Positions 6,622 through 16,506 of a stretch of DNA of 64,000 bases are shown one piece after another. The notes below the pieces were generated by a model. It saw only the letters and a program-made list of their open reading frames with translations. It made no database searches and was not told the origin of the DNA. The first letter of the stretch is position 1; every line of letters begins with the position of its first letter. The position numbers and the translations under genes are program-made. Source of the stretch: Lewinellaceae bacterium (GTDB taxonomy: Bacteria > Bacteroidota > Bacteroidia > Chitinophagales > Saprospiraceae); NCBI GenBank assembly GCA_020636155.1, contig JACJYM010000012.1:1-64000 (forward strand), given 5' to 3'.

Positions 6622-7173
6622 ATGACGATTAGAGATTTTTTTAGAATACTTATAACGCTGTTTTGTGTTTATATCTTAGTGCAAGTTACATTCTATTACA
6701 TTCCTCTCAATGCTTTTAGTTTATTATATTCGCTTGATATTGTTTGGAGCATAGTTTCGTCAATTTTACTGGTTGCCGTTTCCTATCTAATATTTAAATT
6801 TTTAACAAAAAAAGTTGACAATATTATTGATTGGTTGAAACTCGACAAAGGATTTGATAATAACATAATTCAAATTGGTAATTTTAATGAACAAAAGGTA
6901 TATTAAATAGCGATAATCCTAATTGGCGGAATGTTATTTTTAGATTATCTTCCTAGCTTTTTGCATCAGTTATATATTTCATTCAAACATCAAGCTGGAA
7001 GAGGTAATTTAGAAGGATTATTGCTGGGAGAGACAAAAACTGATTACTTTGATTGGGCTATTTCTTCGATGAATATGATCATAGGATATTTATTAGTACT
7101 GAACCACTCTCATTTATCTAAAAAGTTGGCATATCTGACGATAAAAAATGATACTTATTTAGAGGAGGAATAG
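6622..7173 (+). pseudogene. Small integral membrane protein interrupted by an in-frame TAA
   Basis: The ATG at 6622 starts a protein with two N-terminal membrane helices (ITLFCVYILVQVTFYYIP and IVSSILLVAVSYLIFKFL) and a soluble stretch. It stops at TAA 6904-6906 after 94 codons. The same frame goes on at once with a third helix (IAIILIGGMLFLDYLPSFL) and a fourth (MNMIIGYLLVLNHS) to 7171-7173, giving one 183-codon gene with one nonsense codon, in a position where related small Bacteroidota membrane proteins run on. Function unknown. It is the last unit of the array, and the next genes are not followed by the repeat. Confidence 0.78.
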
Positions 7174-7271
7174 ATAAACATTAACAGAACGAACTGTAAT
7201 CATACTATGGGTCATTTTAATTGGATGTTACTTTTACAGCTCGCATATTTAAACCAAATATAAACAAGAAA

Positions 7272-8192
7272 ATGAAGTCAATAATAGGAATCTTAGTTTG
7301 TTTGCTCTCTGTGTCAATGCAGGCTCAATCTTTTGATGAGCTTATCTCGAATGGTGACAAATTATACGACGAGAAAAAATATCTTGAATCTGCAGAGGCA
7401 TATGAAAAGGCATTCGTTCTAGAAGATGGAAATGCCAGTCAATATTATAATGCTGCTTGCTCATGGGCATTATCTGGAGATACCATTAATTCTGTCAAAT
7501 ACTTAAATCTTGCCGCAGATAACGGCTGGAAAAATTTGAAGCATATTAAAAGTGATAAAGACTTGATGAGTCTGCACAATGTAAAAGTTTGGAGTGAAGT
7601 GTTGGCAAAAATTCAAGCCAATCTTGAAGATTATGAAAAGGATTTTGATAAACCATTAAAAGGGCAATTAGAGAAAATTTATGTCCAAGATCAAACACTA
7701 CGACAATTGTATCAGACGGCAGAAGATAAGTTTGGTCGAGAGTCAGATGAAATGAAATATTTTTGGAAATTGGTATCTGAACAAGATAGTCTAAACGAAC
7801 TTGAAGTAATAAAAATCATCGAGGAAAAAGGATGGGTTGGAAAAAGTTTGGTTGGTGGACAGGCCAATATGACATTATGGTTGGTGATTCAACATTCCCC
7901 ATTGGAAACACAGGAAAAATACTTGCCACTTCTCAAAAAATCAGTACTGGAGGGCGAATCAAGTGGGAGCCACTTGGCATTGCTAGAGGATAGAATTCAA
8001 ATGCGAAATGGCAAACCACAAATTTATGGTTCACAAATTACCCAAGATAAGGATACTGGCAAACAATTGGTTTATGAAATATGGGAGCCTGAATATGTCA
8101 ACCAGAGAAGAAAAGAGGTAGGACTTGGGCCAATTGGGGATTATGTCAAACGTTGGGGAATTGTATGGACGATAGAGCAAAAGGAAAAATAA
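7272..8192 (+). CDS. Secreted TPR-containing protein with DUF6624-like C-terminal region
   Basis: From the ATG at 7272 the product has 306 residues with a clear signal peptide (MKSIIGILVCLLSVSMQAQS); the frame opens 51 bp earlier without one. Residues about 20-100 form TPR-like helix pairs (DKLYDEKKYLESAEAYEKAF; YYNAACSWALSGDTINSVKYL). The C-terminal part has a pattern seen in Bacteroidota proteins of unknown function: an RQLYQTAEDKFG helix, an IEEKGWVGKSLVG segment, LPLLKKSVLEG, and ALLEDRIQMRNGKPQIYGSQ. A periplasmic or surface role is likely. It follows the decayed membrane protein gene by 98 bp. The DUF assignment is from memory of the motif and is tentative. Confidence 0.75.
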   Translation: MKSIIGILVCLLSVSMQAQSFDELISNGDKLYDEKKYLESAEAYEKAFVLEDGNASQYYNAACSWALSGDTINSVKYLNLAADNGWKNLKHIKSDKDLMSLHNVKVWSEVLAKIQANLEDYEKDFDKPLKGQLEKIYVQDQTLRQLYQTAEDKFGRESDEMKYFWKLVSEQDSLNELEVIKIIEEKGWVGKSLVGGQANMTLWLVIQHSPLETQEKYLPLLKKSVLEGESSGSHLALLEDRIQMRNGKPQIYGSQITQDKDTGKQLVYEIWEPEYVNQRRKEVGLGPIGDYVKRWGIVWTIEQKEK

Positions 8193-8315
8193 AAAACTAA
8201 ATGAAGTGATGTTTTAAGTCTGATTAGTTTTTAAATTAAAAGTATTTCTTCCTAGAAATATCGATTGAAGCATCTATTATGAATAGTTTTGATTAATTTT
8301 AAACAAACATAAATT

Positions 8316-9401
8316 TTGAATTTAAAAATATTTTTGCTGGTTTTTTTCTTTCTGAATTGCAGTACTATAGAAAAGAAGACTAACTATCGAGATTTTGTGC
8401 TATACGACAATTTACTTCTTGATCAACTTTTAGCGATGGAGAGCGAAACAATATATTCAACGCATCACTTTTATCGCAATATCAAATCGGTTCATATTAA
8501 AAGAATAAACTATGAAGGTGTTATAGAATCTTCTTTAAAATACTTTTATGATGAAAATCATAAACTTTATAGATTGATTAATTTTGATGAAAATAATAAT
8601 ATTACTGGTGATCGTACTTATTATAATCACTTAAAATATGGGGGTGAGCAGATTTTAAAAAATTGCTTCTTCTTAAAAAATAGTGACACCATATGGACGT
8701 CAAGTCAGATAGATACACTGAATAAATACATTGTAACAAAAACTAAAAGTAAAAATGAGCTCCAATCAATTGACTCCATTTATTACGAGAGCTTTTTTGA
8801 CCCTATATTGATCAAAAAATTTGATAGCAATATGAGTCTTACACACCAGTACGAATTTACGTATGAATATGATAAAATCAAGTCAAGTAGTATATTTTTT
8901 GCTAATGGTAATTGTTGGGGATCTATCAATTATTATGATTCTTTGGGTAGATTTATTTGCTTATATAACCTTGACAATGACAATGGTTTATATAAATCCA
9001 ATGAAATGGATAAAAATTCTGTTTACACTGTTCATTGGAGCCCCAATGGCTTCGTATTTTATGATAATATATCGAATGAAAAGGATTCATTTAACATTAT
9101 GACAAGCGTAATTACAAGAACTCTCGAGGATGGAACTAAATACACAACATTCCTCAATGAAGATTTATTACCAATTGAAGTAAACCGATACTCAAATATT
9201 GAAAACGAAACTTCTTCAGTTTACTATAAATACAATGAATATGGGGACATCATCTCTAAGAAACATAGCAATTTAGATTCTTCTTATGACAACGAAACAC
9301 TCGAATATGAGTACGACGGTAAACGAAATTGGGTAAAAAGAAGATTGTTTAAAAACAAGGAGTATTTTCAGACTACCGAAAGATCTATAGAATATTATTA
9401 A
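8316..9401 (+). CDS. Lipoprotein with YD-repeat-like C-terminal half
   Basis: A TTG start at 8316 gives a lipoprotein signal (FLLVFFFLNCS, with the lipidated Cys at residue 15) and 361 residues. The body is rich in Tyr and Asp and contains several degenerate YD/RHS-like units (LKYFYDENHKLYRLINFDENN, YEYDKIKSSSIFFANGNC, YYKYNEYGDIISKKH, LEYEYDGKRNWVKRR), which fold as beta-hairpin ladders. No toxin-like C-terminal domain is present, so it is not an RHS effector. It is probably a surface or periplasmic lipoprotein of unknown function. The gene stands alone with AT-rich gaps on both sides. Confidence 0.75.
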   Translation: MNLKIFLLVFFFLNCSTIEKKTNYRDFVLYDNLLLDQLLAMESETIYSTHHFYRNIKSVHIKRINYEGVIESSLKYFYDENHKLYRLINFDENNNITGDRTYYNHLKYGGEQILKNCFFLKNSDTIWTSSQIDTLNKYIVTKTKSKNELQSIDSIYYESFFDPILIKKFDSNMSLTHQYEFTYEYDKIKSSSIFFANGNCWGSINYYDSLGRFICLYNLDNDNGLYKSNEMDKNSVYTVHWSPNGFVFYDNISNEKDSFNIMTSVITRTLEDGTKYTTFLNEDLLPIEVNRYSNIENETSSVYYKYNEYGDIISKKHSNLDSSYDNETLEYEYDGKRNWVKRRLFKNKEYFQTTERSIEYY

Positions 9402-9669
9402 TGAATTAGGAGTTGCATCTAAGTTCTGATTTGTTATTCTAATTTATTGATAGGTATTAAAATTTATAATAAAATCTACATTTTGAATCATTAATTGCCC
9501 TAACATTGAACCGTTTTAATGCATTTATTAAAAAATATCATAATAAATTAATGTGATTTCCATACTTTAGAAATTGATTTGTAAGAATAAATTGCATTGT
9601 CATTTAATTGATTGATAAAAACTTTCTCGTGATTATTAGTAGTCACGGAAAATCACATTTTTACTTCGG

Positions 9670-10380
9670 ATGAAAGATATATACGAACCAGAATACGTAG
9701 AGATTCTATTTGATAGAATGAGTGAATCCTATTCAAGAATGAATAATATAACCTCATTTGGGTTTAGTGAAAAATGGAGAAAACAATGTGTTTCAGAAGT
9801 TGATATTGAAAAGGGTAAAATGGTCGTAGATTTGATGACCGGAATGGGCGAGTGCTGGAAGTTTATTTTAAAAAAAGCCGATTCCAAATCTAAGCTGATT
9901 GGATTAGATTTCTCTTATGAAATGGTTCAACGTGCAGAAAAATACAGAGCAAAATTGAAACCGCATACTATTGAAATTTTGAGAGAAAATGTCTTTGGTA
10001 ATTCTATTAAAGATGAATCCGCAGATTATGTAGTTTCTGGTTTTGGATTAAAAACTTTTAACGATAATCAACTCCGTAAATTGGCATTTGAAATCAATCG
10101 AATTCTAAAGCCAAACGGAAAAATTGCACTTATAGACATTTCTGTTCCTAAAAATAAAGTTTTAAGAATTTTTTATTTGTTCTACCTCAAAAATGTGATT
10201 CCATTGCTTGGTAAACTCTTTCTCGGCAATCCAGAGATATACAAAATGCTGGGAATTTATACTCAGAATTTTAAAAATTCAGAAGGAGTATTTCAAATTT
10301 TCAATAACCCAAATTTTGAAGTCGAATACCTCAGCTATTTTTTTGGTTGTGCAACCGGTATTAAGGGTAGAAAAATTTAA
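9670..10380 (+). CDS. UbiE/COQ5-like class I SAM-dependent methyltransferase
   Basis: The 236-residue protein begins with the UbiE-family opening FDRMSESYSRMNNITSFGFSEKWR. It then has SAM motif I (VVDLMTGMGE, about residues 53-62), an acidic ribose-binding loop (LIGLDFSYEMVQRAEK), the VVSGFGLKTF strand and the ILKPNGKIALIDIS motif, and ends with SYFFGCATGIKGRK, also common in this family. The usual target is a quinone ring or small molecule. The canonical menaquinone MenG/UbiE is normally less divergent and has a standard DVGTGTG-like motif I, so another substrate is possible. It is a single gene, not in an operon. Confidence 0.85.
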   Translation: MKDIYEPEYVEILFDRMSESYSRMNNITSFGFSEKWRKQCVSEVDIEKGKMVVDLMTGMGECWKFILKKADSKSKLIGLDFSYEMVQRAEKYRAKLKPHTIEILRENVFGNSIKDESADYVVSGFGLKTFNDNQLRKLAFEINRILKPNGKIALIDISVPKNKVLRIFYLFYLKNVIPLLGKLFLGNPEIYKMLGIYTQNFKNSEGVFQIFNNPNFEVEYLSYFFGCATGIKGRKI

Positions 10381-10490
10381 TAAAATTTCAAATCGTATCA
10401 AAAAAGGAAATACGTATCACTCATATTAAGCATTTTCGTATATTTAACTCAATTATACCCCAAATGAAACCAATATATTAAAATAATTAC

Positions 10491-10498
10491 TATCTTTG
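10491..10498 (+). promoter_or_regulatory. Candidate -7 box upstream of the large secreted protein
   Basis: TATCTTTG fits TANNTTTG and would place the transcript start near 10505, leaving a leader of about 85 nt before the ATG at 10590. No convincing TTG was found at -33, so support is modest. Confidence 0.45.
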
Positions 10499-10589
10499 AA
10501 TATTATTACGTCGAGCTAAGGCCAAATTTGATTTCTACAGCATGTTATTTTCAAAACATTATTAAGTAAATTCTATAAGTTTTATTACA

Positions 10590-13500
10590 ATGTTAAAAAG
10601 CTGTAAATTTTCATTTCGGCCGTTCGGGCTTTTCGCATTCTTATTTTTAGGAATTAATGGATTATTGGCTCATAAGCCGATAGAACTCAAGCCATTATTA
10701 ACGGATAATGATTTATCTGTGGGAAGCAACATCTCTATTATCGAAAATAAAGGTCAATGGTCTGACGACATTCTCTATCGGCTCAAGTTAAGATATGGGC
10801 AAATGGACTTCATGCAGGACGCAATTCATGTCACCCTTGTAGATATGGATGATTTGGCAGAGCGGGGACATTCTCATGATGATGGCGAAAGCGCTGTAAA
10901 CCTTCCACTCAAAATTCACGGAATGCAGTGGGAGCTTTTGAATGCCAACCCAAATTGTAAATTACAAGCACAAAACCAAAAATACACATATTACAATTAT
11001 TTTTTAGGAGCGGATGAGTCAAGATGGGCATCTCATGTGCATGCCTATACCAAACTCGTCTATAAGGATATTTATGAAGGAATCGATCTCGTATTTTATG
11101 AAAGTAGAGGGCATCTGAAATATGATTTTATCGTGTCTCCTGGAGTAGATCCATCTCAGATTGCCTTGAAAATTAATTACGCCGATGGACTCAATTTGCT
11201 CGAAAATCGTTTGTATATACAGACTTCGGTTAGCGAACTCATTAAAGAAAATCCATATACATATATTGCAGATAATCAGTCTAAAGAAGTGGTTGATTGC
11301 CATTACTTGGTTGATGGTGATGTAGTTAGATTTGAAGTGGATCCTACTTATGATGATTCGAAAGTATTGGTAATAGACCCGGAATTAATTTTTGCAAGTT
11401 ATAGCGGTGCCATTGATGATAACTGGGGAAATACTGCCACATTTGACAATGATGGAAACCTGATTGCAGGGAGTTCTTCTTTCGGTGATTTTCCGGTGGT
11501 CAACGGAGCTTTTGATTTGACATTTTCAGGAGGAAGAACCGATTGTGCCATCAGTAAATTTAACGAAGATGGCAGCCAGTTGACATACAGTACCTACCTA
11601 GGAGGGAATAATTCTGACTTGCCAACCAGTATGATTGTGAATTCCGATAACGAAATCGTGATATATAGCATTACAGGATCGTCGGATTTTCCCACGAGTG
11701 CCAATGCTTTTAGTCGGACATTTGGGGGAGGTTCATATATCAGCCCGTCGGGGATACCTTTTACCAATGGTACGGACATCGCAATCACCAGATTGAGCAG
11801 TGATGGCAGCCAGTTGATGGCATCTACTTATTATGGAGGATCAAATAATGATGGTTTAATAACGAATGCCAGTTCTTCACTTAATTACAGTGATGCCTAT
11901 CGAGGAGAAGTGATTTTGGGTGAAAATGGGGAGGTATTCGTCGCTTCGACTACTGAGAGTACGGATTTGACTCTTAAGAATGCCTTTGATGACCAATACA
12001 ATACAGGCAATAGTGGCAGTAGTGATGGTTTGGTTTTGTATTTTAGCCCTGACCTGAGTCAGTTAAACTTTGCAAGTTACCTAGGCGGAACCGTTGGGGA
12101 GGCAGCCACTTCCTTAAAACTTTTAAATAATAATGAGTTATTAGTCGTAGGTATTACCGCAAGTGCTGATTTCCCTACCACTTCTGGTGTCTTGCAGACG
12201 CTTTCTGCGGGAGGTAGCGATGGATTTATTTCCATTATAAATTTGAATGATTATTCTTTGTCAAAGTCAACTTATCTTGGTAAATCCGGTAATGACTTGA
12301 TATATTTTACTGACACCGATTCTGATGGTCAAATCTATGTCGTCGGTATAAATAATTCTGGTAATTGGGATGTTAGCAGTGATGTTTATTCCAATGATAA
12401 TAGTGTGAATTTTTTAAGTGTTTTAAATCCTGATTTGACTACCATATCCCTCTCTACACTGGTAGGAAATGGAAAGGGTGTAAATGGCCGCTTAGTGATT
12501 TCAGCCTTTTTGGTAGATAATTGCAACAGAATTTATATCTCAGGATGGGGTGGTAGGACGAATAGTACCACTAATAATATTCAAGGTATGCCTTTGACAT
12601 CGGATGCATTACAATCAACAAGTGATGGCAGTGATTTTTATTTGATGGTACTGAAACCGGATGCGACGGGACTAGAGTATGCCACGTATTTTGGTGGCCC
12701 TAATTCCCGAGAACACGTCGATGGAGGTACGAGCAGGTTTTCAAAGGAAGGAGCCGTCTATCAGGCGGTGTGTGCCAGTTGTGGTGGTTGGAATGATTTT
12801 CCGGTTACAGATGGAGCATTTTCAGAGACTAATAATAGCTTCAATTGCAACCTTGGTGTTTTTAAAATAGAACTTGGATTGTCGAGCATTAAACTGGATG
12901 TCATAGTTCAAGGAGAAGACCAGAATTGCTCGCCATATACCGTAGATTTCATCAATAGCACGGATGCCGAAAATGCAATTTATATGTGGAATTTTGGGGA
13001 TAATAGCACGAGCACCGATAAATCTCCGACACATACTTACACCCAGCCGGGAGAGTATGTAGCTTATGTGATTGCGACCAGCAGTGAAACCTGTGTTTAC
13101 GGTGACAGTTTATCATTCACAATCACGGTGGGAGAAAATTTAGAAAATCACCATTTTTTGATCTCACACTGTGACGAATCAAGTGAAGTTTTGGCTTCGG
13201 TTTATGATGATTCGAGTTATACGTATCTATGGAACACAGGAGAAACGACTCAGAGTATCGTCGTGACCCAGTCAGGTGATTATTGGGTAGAAATCGACAA
13301 TGGCAGCTGCAATGCTATTGATAGTTACGATGTCACGTTTAATCAATCTACTTCTAATGAAATTGTAGCTGAAATTTGCGAAGGTGAAATGTATGAGTTG
13401 AATGGTGAGATTTATTCCAGTACTGGCCAATACACACAAATTTTAAAAAATTCCGTAGACTGTGATAGTACAATTATGTTAGATTTGACCGTGAATCCAA

Positions 13501-15461
13501 TTGTAGAATCGAATCTTTCCTATATCCTATGTGAAAATATGGAAATCACAGTCAATGACCAAGTGTACTCCAGTGCAGGATATTTTCAGCAAGTAATCAA
13601 TAGAGAAGGACAATGTGATAGCATAATTAATATATCAATTGTTGAAAGTCTTGAAACGATAAGCTTGGATTTTGACGATTGTGATGCCCATTATCAAGGC
13701 AATGAGAACCAAACATATCAAGAATTTATAGCAGATATTTCGAATGATTTGACCTGCGGAGAAGTGACGGCTTCTATTCTCTATCGCAACAATCCCACCG
13801 TGAATATACATTCCTGCACACCTGACAATAATGATTCCATAGCCATGTGTGTAAGCTCTTATGAAGCCTGCGATTATCAGGCGGATCATGATAGAGCCGT
13901 TCGGTTTAATTTCACAGTTATTCCTAACGTCGGTGAGTATATCAGCCTCAATTGCTTGAGTTTTGAAGAAAAAGCACCGTTAGAATTTGATTGGATTGAT
14001 GGAGATACAGGACTTAATAATTTTCCGAGATATTATGGAATTCGGATTTTGAAAAATGACGTCGAAATCTATCGGAACGAACAGATAGAAACGGAAAACG
14101 ATTGGAATATGGAAAGTTTCAACTTTACCCAAGACGAGAACTTTACAGCGACCGAGCCTTCTGTTTATAAGATTGAACTTTTGCCTTATTGTGTTATTGG
14201 CAATGGTAGCGATGTTACGGCTTGGGATCTTGACGACCTTTCTGTTTCGATGCGTTGTGGCGATTTAATGTCGAGACAAATCAAGGGTAAATTGCTGTCT
14301 AATAATAATATGCTATTTTCAGATGTGAAAATTCTGAATAAATCTGGTGACTTGGTAAAAACGACTTACACAGATAATTTCGGTCATTATGCATTCTCGA
14401 GTAACCCACTTTTTGGTGAATATGAAATCGAACCACACAAAAATGACGATGTAAGAAATGGGCTGACATCAGCCGATTTGTTATTGATTCAAAAGTACAT
14501 ATTGGGATTGGTAGATTTTGACCCATATCAAATCATAGCGGCAGATGCCAATAACAATAAAATAGTTTCGGTATCAGATATCGTTGCAATCAGGAATGTA
14601 ATCTTATGGAAAACCGACGCTTTCCCCAACAATGAAAGTTGGAAATTCTTGAGCTTAGAAGATGAATTAACGCTGGATAATGTTTGGAATTACAGGATAA
14701 AAACGACCGTTGATAAACTTTCACATGATAAGTCGGAGGTCAATTTCATGGGAATAAAAACGGGTGATGTTAATGGTACAGTGACCAATGGCATCTGGAG
14801 AAATAAAAATAATTCGAGATCTACGCAGGTTTTAAGTACTGTAGCCAAGGGAAATCAATTGGATTTCATATTGGATGAATCGACCTATGTTTCTGGGTTT
14901 CAGTTGGGTCTGAATGTTTGTGAAGCTCAAGTGGTTTCTGTAAAGTCAGACTTTTTTGATATTTCAGAGTACAATTATTCACAAAGAGATGGCCAACTCT
15001 ATATATCGGTAACCGATCCCATTGGAAAAAATCTAGAGAATGACGCGGTATTGTTTTCAGTATATTTTAATGAGAATGAGTATTGTCAGAATAATCTGCT
15101 CTCTACTAATAGCGATTTTAACAATGAAATTTATGTTGGTGAAGATGCGGTTGAAGTAAAGAATTTAAATCTTGTAACCAATAATGAAAGAAATCAGGAA
15201 GTAGTTTTATATCAGAATGTGCCGAATCCATTTAACACATCTACAGAGATTTCCTTCTCACTTGACAAAGGTATGGCTGTTGAAATTAACGTTTATGACA
15301 TGGAAGGACGGGTGATTGCGACTATTCAAAAATCGGCACTACAAGGTTTGAATACGGTACAAATTGAAAATGGAGTTTTTCCTTCCAATGGCATGTATGT
15401 CTATCAGTTAAGAACTAAAAATTGTACGTTAGTTAAAAAAATGTGTTTGATCGAGCGGTAA
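10590..15461 (+). CDS. Giant T9SS-secreted protein: DUF7948/SBBP propeller, PKD, dockerin-like
   Basis: The 1623-residue protein has a hydrophobic N-terminus (FLFLGINGLLAHKP) as signal. Residues about 55-265 match the GQWSDDILYRL-type domain that precedes SBBP beta-propeller repeats. Residues about 270-760 contain repeated propeller blades (ISKFNEDGSQLTYSTYLGG, ITRLSSDGSQLMASTYYGG, VLYFSPDLSQLNFASYLGG). A PKD domain follows near 790-850 (MWNFGDNSTS, HTYTQPGEYV). A dockerin-like segment with two Ca-loop halves lies near 1290-1345 (NGLTSADLLLIQKYILG; ADANNNKIVSVSDIVAIRN). The last 85 residues (from NVPNPFNTSTEISFSL) form a type A T9SS sorting domain. It is exported to the surface; the ligand is unknown. 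A weak hairpin with T4 follows at 15484-15503. Confidence 0.9.
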   Translation: MLKSCKFSFRPFGLFAFLFLGINGLLAHKPIELKPLLTDNDLSVGSNISIIENKGQWSDDILYRLKLRYGQMDFMQDAIHVTLVDMDDLAERGHSHDDGESAVNLPLKIHGMQWELLNANPNCKLQAQNQKYTYYNYFLGADESRWASHVHAYTKLVYKDIYEGIDLVFYESRGHLKYDFIVSPGVDPSQIALKINYADGLNLLENRLYIQTSVSELIKENPYTYIADNQSKEVVDCHYLVDGDVVRFEVDPTYDDSKVLVIDPELIFASYSGAIDDNWGNTATFDNDGNLIAGSSSFGDFPVVNGAFDLTFSGGRTDCAISKFNEDGSQLTYSTYLGGNNSDLPTSMIVNSDNEIVIYSITGSSDFPTSANAFSRTFGGGSYISPSGIPFTNGTDIAITRLSSDGSQLMASTYYGGSNNDGLITNASSSLNYSDAYRGEVILGENGEVFVASTTESTDLTLKNAFDDQYNTGNSGSSDGLVLYFSPDLSQLNFASYLGGTVGEAATSLKLLNNNELLVVGITASADFPTTSGVLQTLSAGGSDGFISIINLNDYSLSKSTYLGKSGNDLIYFTDTDSDGQIYVVGINNSGNWDVSSDVYSNDNSVNFLSVLNPDLTTISLSTLVGNGKGVNGRLVISAFLVDNCNRIYISGWGGRTNSTTNNIQGMPLTSDALQSTSDGSDFYLMVLKPDATGLEYATYFGGPNSREHVDGGTSRFSKEGAVYQAVCASCGGWNDFPVTDGAFSETNNSFNCNLGVFKIELGLSSIKLDVIVQGEDQNCSPYTVDFINSTDAENAIYMWNFGDNSTSTDKSPTHTYTQPGEYVAYVIATSSETCVYGDSLSFTITVGENLENHHFLISHCDESSEVLASVYDDSSYTYLWNTGETTQSIVVTQSGDYWVEIDNGSCNAIDSYDVTFNQSTSNEIVAEICEGEMYELNGEIYSSTGQYTQILKNSVDCDSTIMLDLTVNPIVESNLSYILCENMEITVNDQVYSSAGYFQQVINREGQCDSIINISIVESLETISLDFDDCDAHYQGNENQTYQEFIADISNDLTCGEVTASILYRNNPTVNIHSCTPDNNDSIAMCVSSYEACDYQADHDRAVRFNFTVIPNVGEYISLNCLSFEEKAPLEFDWIDGDTGLNNFPRYYGIRILKNDVEIYRNEQIETENDWNMESFNFTQDENFTATEPSVYKIELLPYCVIGNGSDVTAWDLDDLSVSMRCGDLMSRQIKGKLLSNNNMLFSDVKILNKSGDLVKTTYTDNFGHYAFSSNPLFGEYEIEPHKNDDVRNGLTSADLLLIQKYILGLVDFDPYQIIAADANNNKIVSVSDIVAIRNVILWKTDAFPNNESWKFLSLEDELTLDNVWNYRIKTTVDKLSHDKSEVNFMGIKTGDVNGTVTNGIWRNKNNSRSTQVLSTVAKGNQLDFILDESTYVSGFQLGLNVCEAQVVSVKSDFFDISEYNYSQRDGQLYISVTDPIGKNLENDAVLFSVYFNENEYCQNNLLSTNSDFNNEIYVGEDAVEVKNLNLVTNNERNQEVVLYQNVPNPFNTSTEISFSLDKGMAVEINVYDMEGRVIATIQKSALQGLNTVQIENGVFPSNGMYVYQLRTKNCTLVKKMCLIER

Positions 15462-15589
15462 ATTGGATGAAATAGTAAGTCATCACGACATTAATCGTGT
15501 TTTGACTATATATGTGTTAAGGGTAATCCTTATATTTAATGCAGTTTCTTAGAAGCTGAAGATATTATTTGAATCCTAAAATGATCATC

Positions 15590-16434
15590 ATGAAAAGACA
15601 TTGGTTCTTAATCTTATTTATTGGCTGGTGCCATCAAATTTTTGGACAGTATGAGGTCGGTACGCAGTGGACTTATTCACTCTCTGATTTTGGAATAATA
15701 AAACCTCAATTTGTGGAAATTACCGGTGATACATTGATTGGGGGAGAGACGTGGGGTGTACTTTCGGGAATTGAGGGTTGTGCCTCTGATTTTTCAAATT
15801 GTGTCATTCGGAAAGAGGCAAGCAAGGTTTATTACAAAGACTTGTCCAGTGGTGAGGAATTTATGTTATATGATTTTTCGCTAGGGGAGGGAGATAGCTA
15901 CACGATTGCAGTCCCTGGTTCAACTTTTGAATACACAGTTTACATTGATTCAGTGAGATTGGTGGATTTCTCCGGGGTACTGCTTAATGTTCAATACATA
16001 GACAATCCCGATGTCGGGTCATACATCATAGAAGGTATTGGTAGCGAATCCTTTTTATTCCCTCAAGGAAATATTTGTGATCCCCACTATTCATCGATAA
16101 GGTGCTTTAACTCTGGCGGATACTTCTTGGATTTTAATCCCGATCAAGAATGTGACGAAACCTATATCGAAGGTAGCAGCAAGGAATATGAGGTCGCTGA
16201 TCACATTAAAATATTGCCAAATCCGGCAATGGATTTTATCAGTATTGAATGGAATCACCTAAAAAGATTGAATATCTCCGAATTATAGATGGTAGGGGAA
16301 ACATCGTTAAGCAATATGGAAAATTGGATCAGGTAGATATTAAAATTGATATAAATGATTTGAACACAGGATTATACATATTAGAAATAAACTGTATTAA
16401 TGGGGTTTATGTTAATAGATTTGTAAAGAAATAA
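15590..16434 (+). pseudogene. T9SS-sorted secreted protein split by a one-base deletion
   Basis: From the ATG at 15590 a signal peptide (WFLILFIGWCHQIFGQ) leads into a domain of unknown function (YEVGTQWTYSLSDFG; GETWGVLSGIEGC). The T9SS sorting domain begins at KILPNPAMDFISIEW. The frame then runs off into NISEL and a stop at 16286-16288. One base over, the text continues exactly as the rest of a T9SS domain (KKIEYLRIIDGRGNIVKQYG to the end, VNRFVKK, at 16434). The break is at the A5 run 16261-16265; six A would restore one 281-residue protein. The short form would lack a working secretion signal. Real deletion, slippage or sequencing error are all possible. Confidence 0.85.
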
Positions 16435-16470
16435 AAGGAAATTCATGCCATTTCAAGCTTGAATTTCCTT
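16435..16470. terminator. Bidirectional hairpin between convergent genes
   Basis: A perfect 11-bp inverted repeat (AAGGAAATTCA 16435-16445 and TGAATTTCCTT 16460-16470) with a 14-nt loop lies between the stop of the T9SS gene (+) and that of ric (-). On the minus strand it is followed by a T-rich run, so it best serves ric; on the plus strand the tail is weak. Confidence 0.68.
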
Positions 16471-16506
16471 CGTTGTGAACCTGAATTTATATAGCTTAAA
16501 ATATTA

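Noticed and set aside
16255..16290. Programmed -1 frameshift in the T9SS protein gene
   Set aside because: The tract is CCTAAAAAGA; in the zero frame it does not form an X XXY YYZ heptamer and no downstream stem is evident. A plain one-base loss is simpler.
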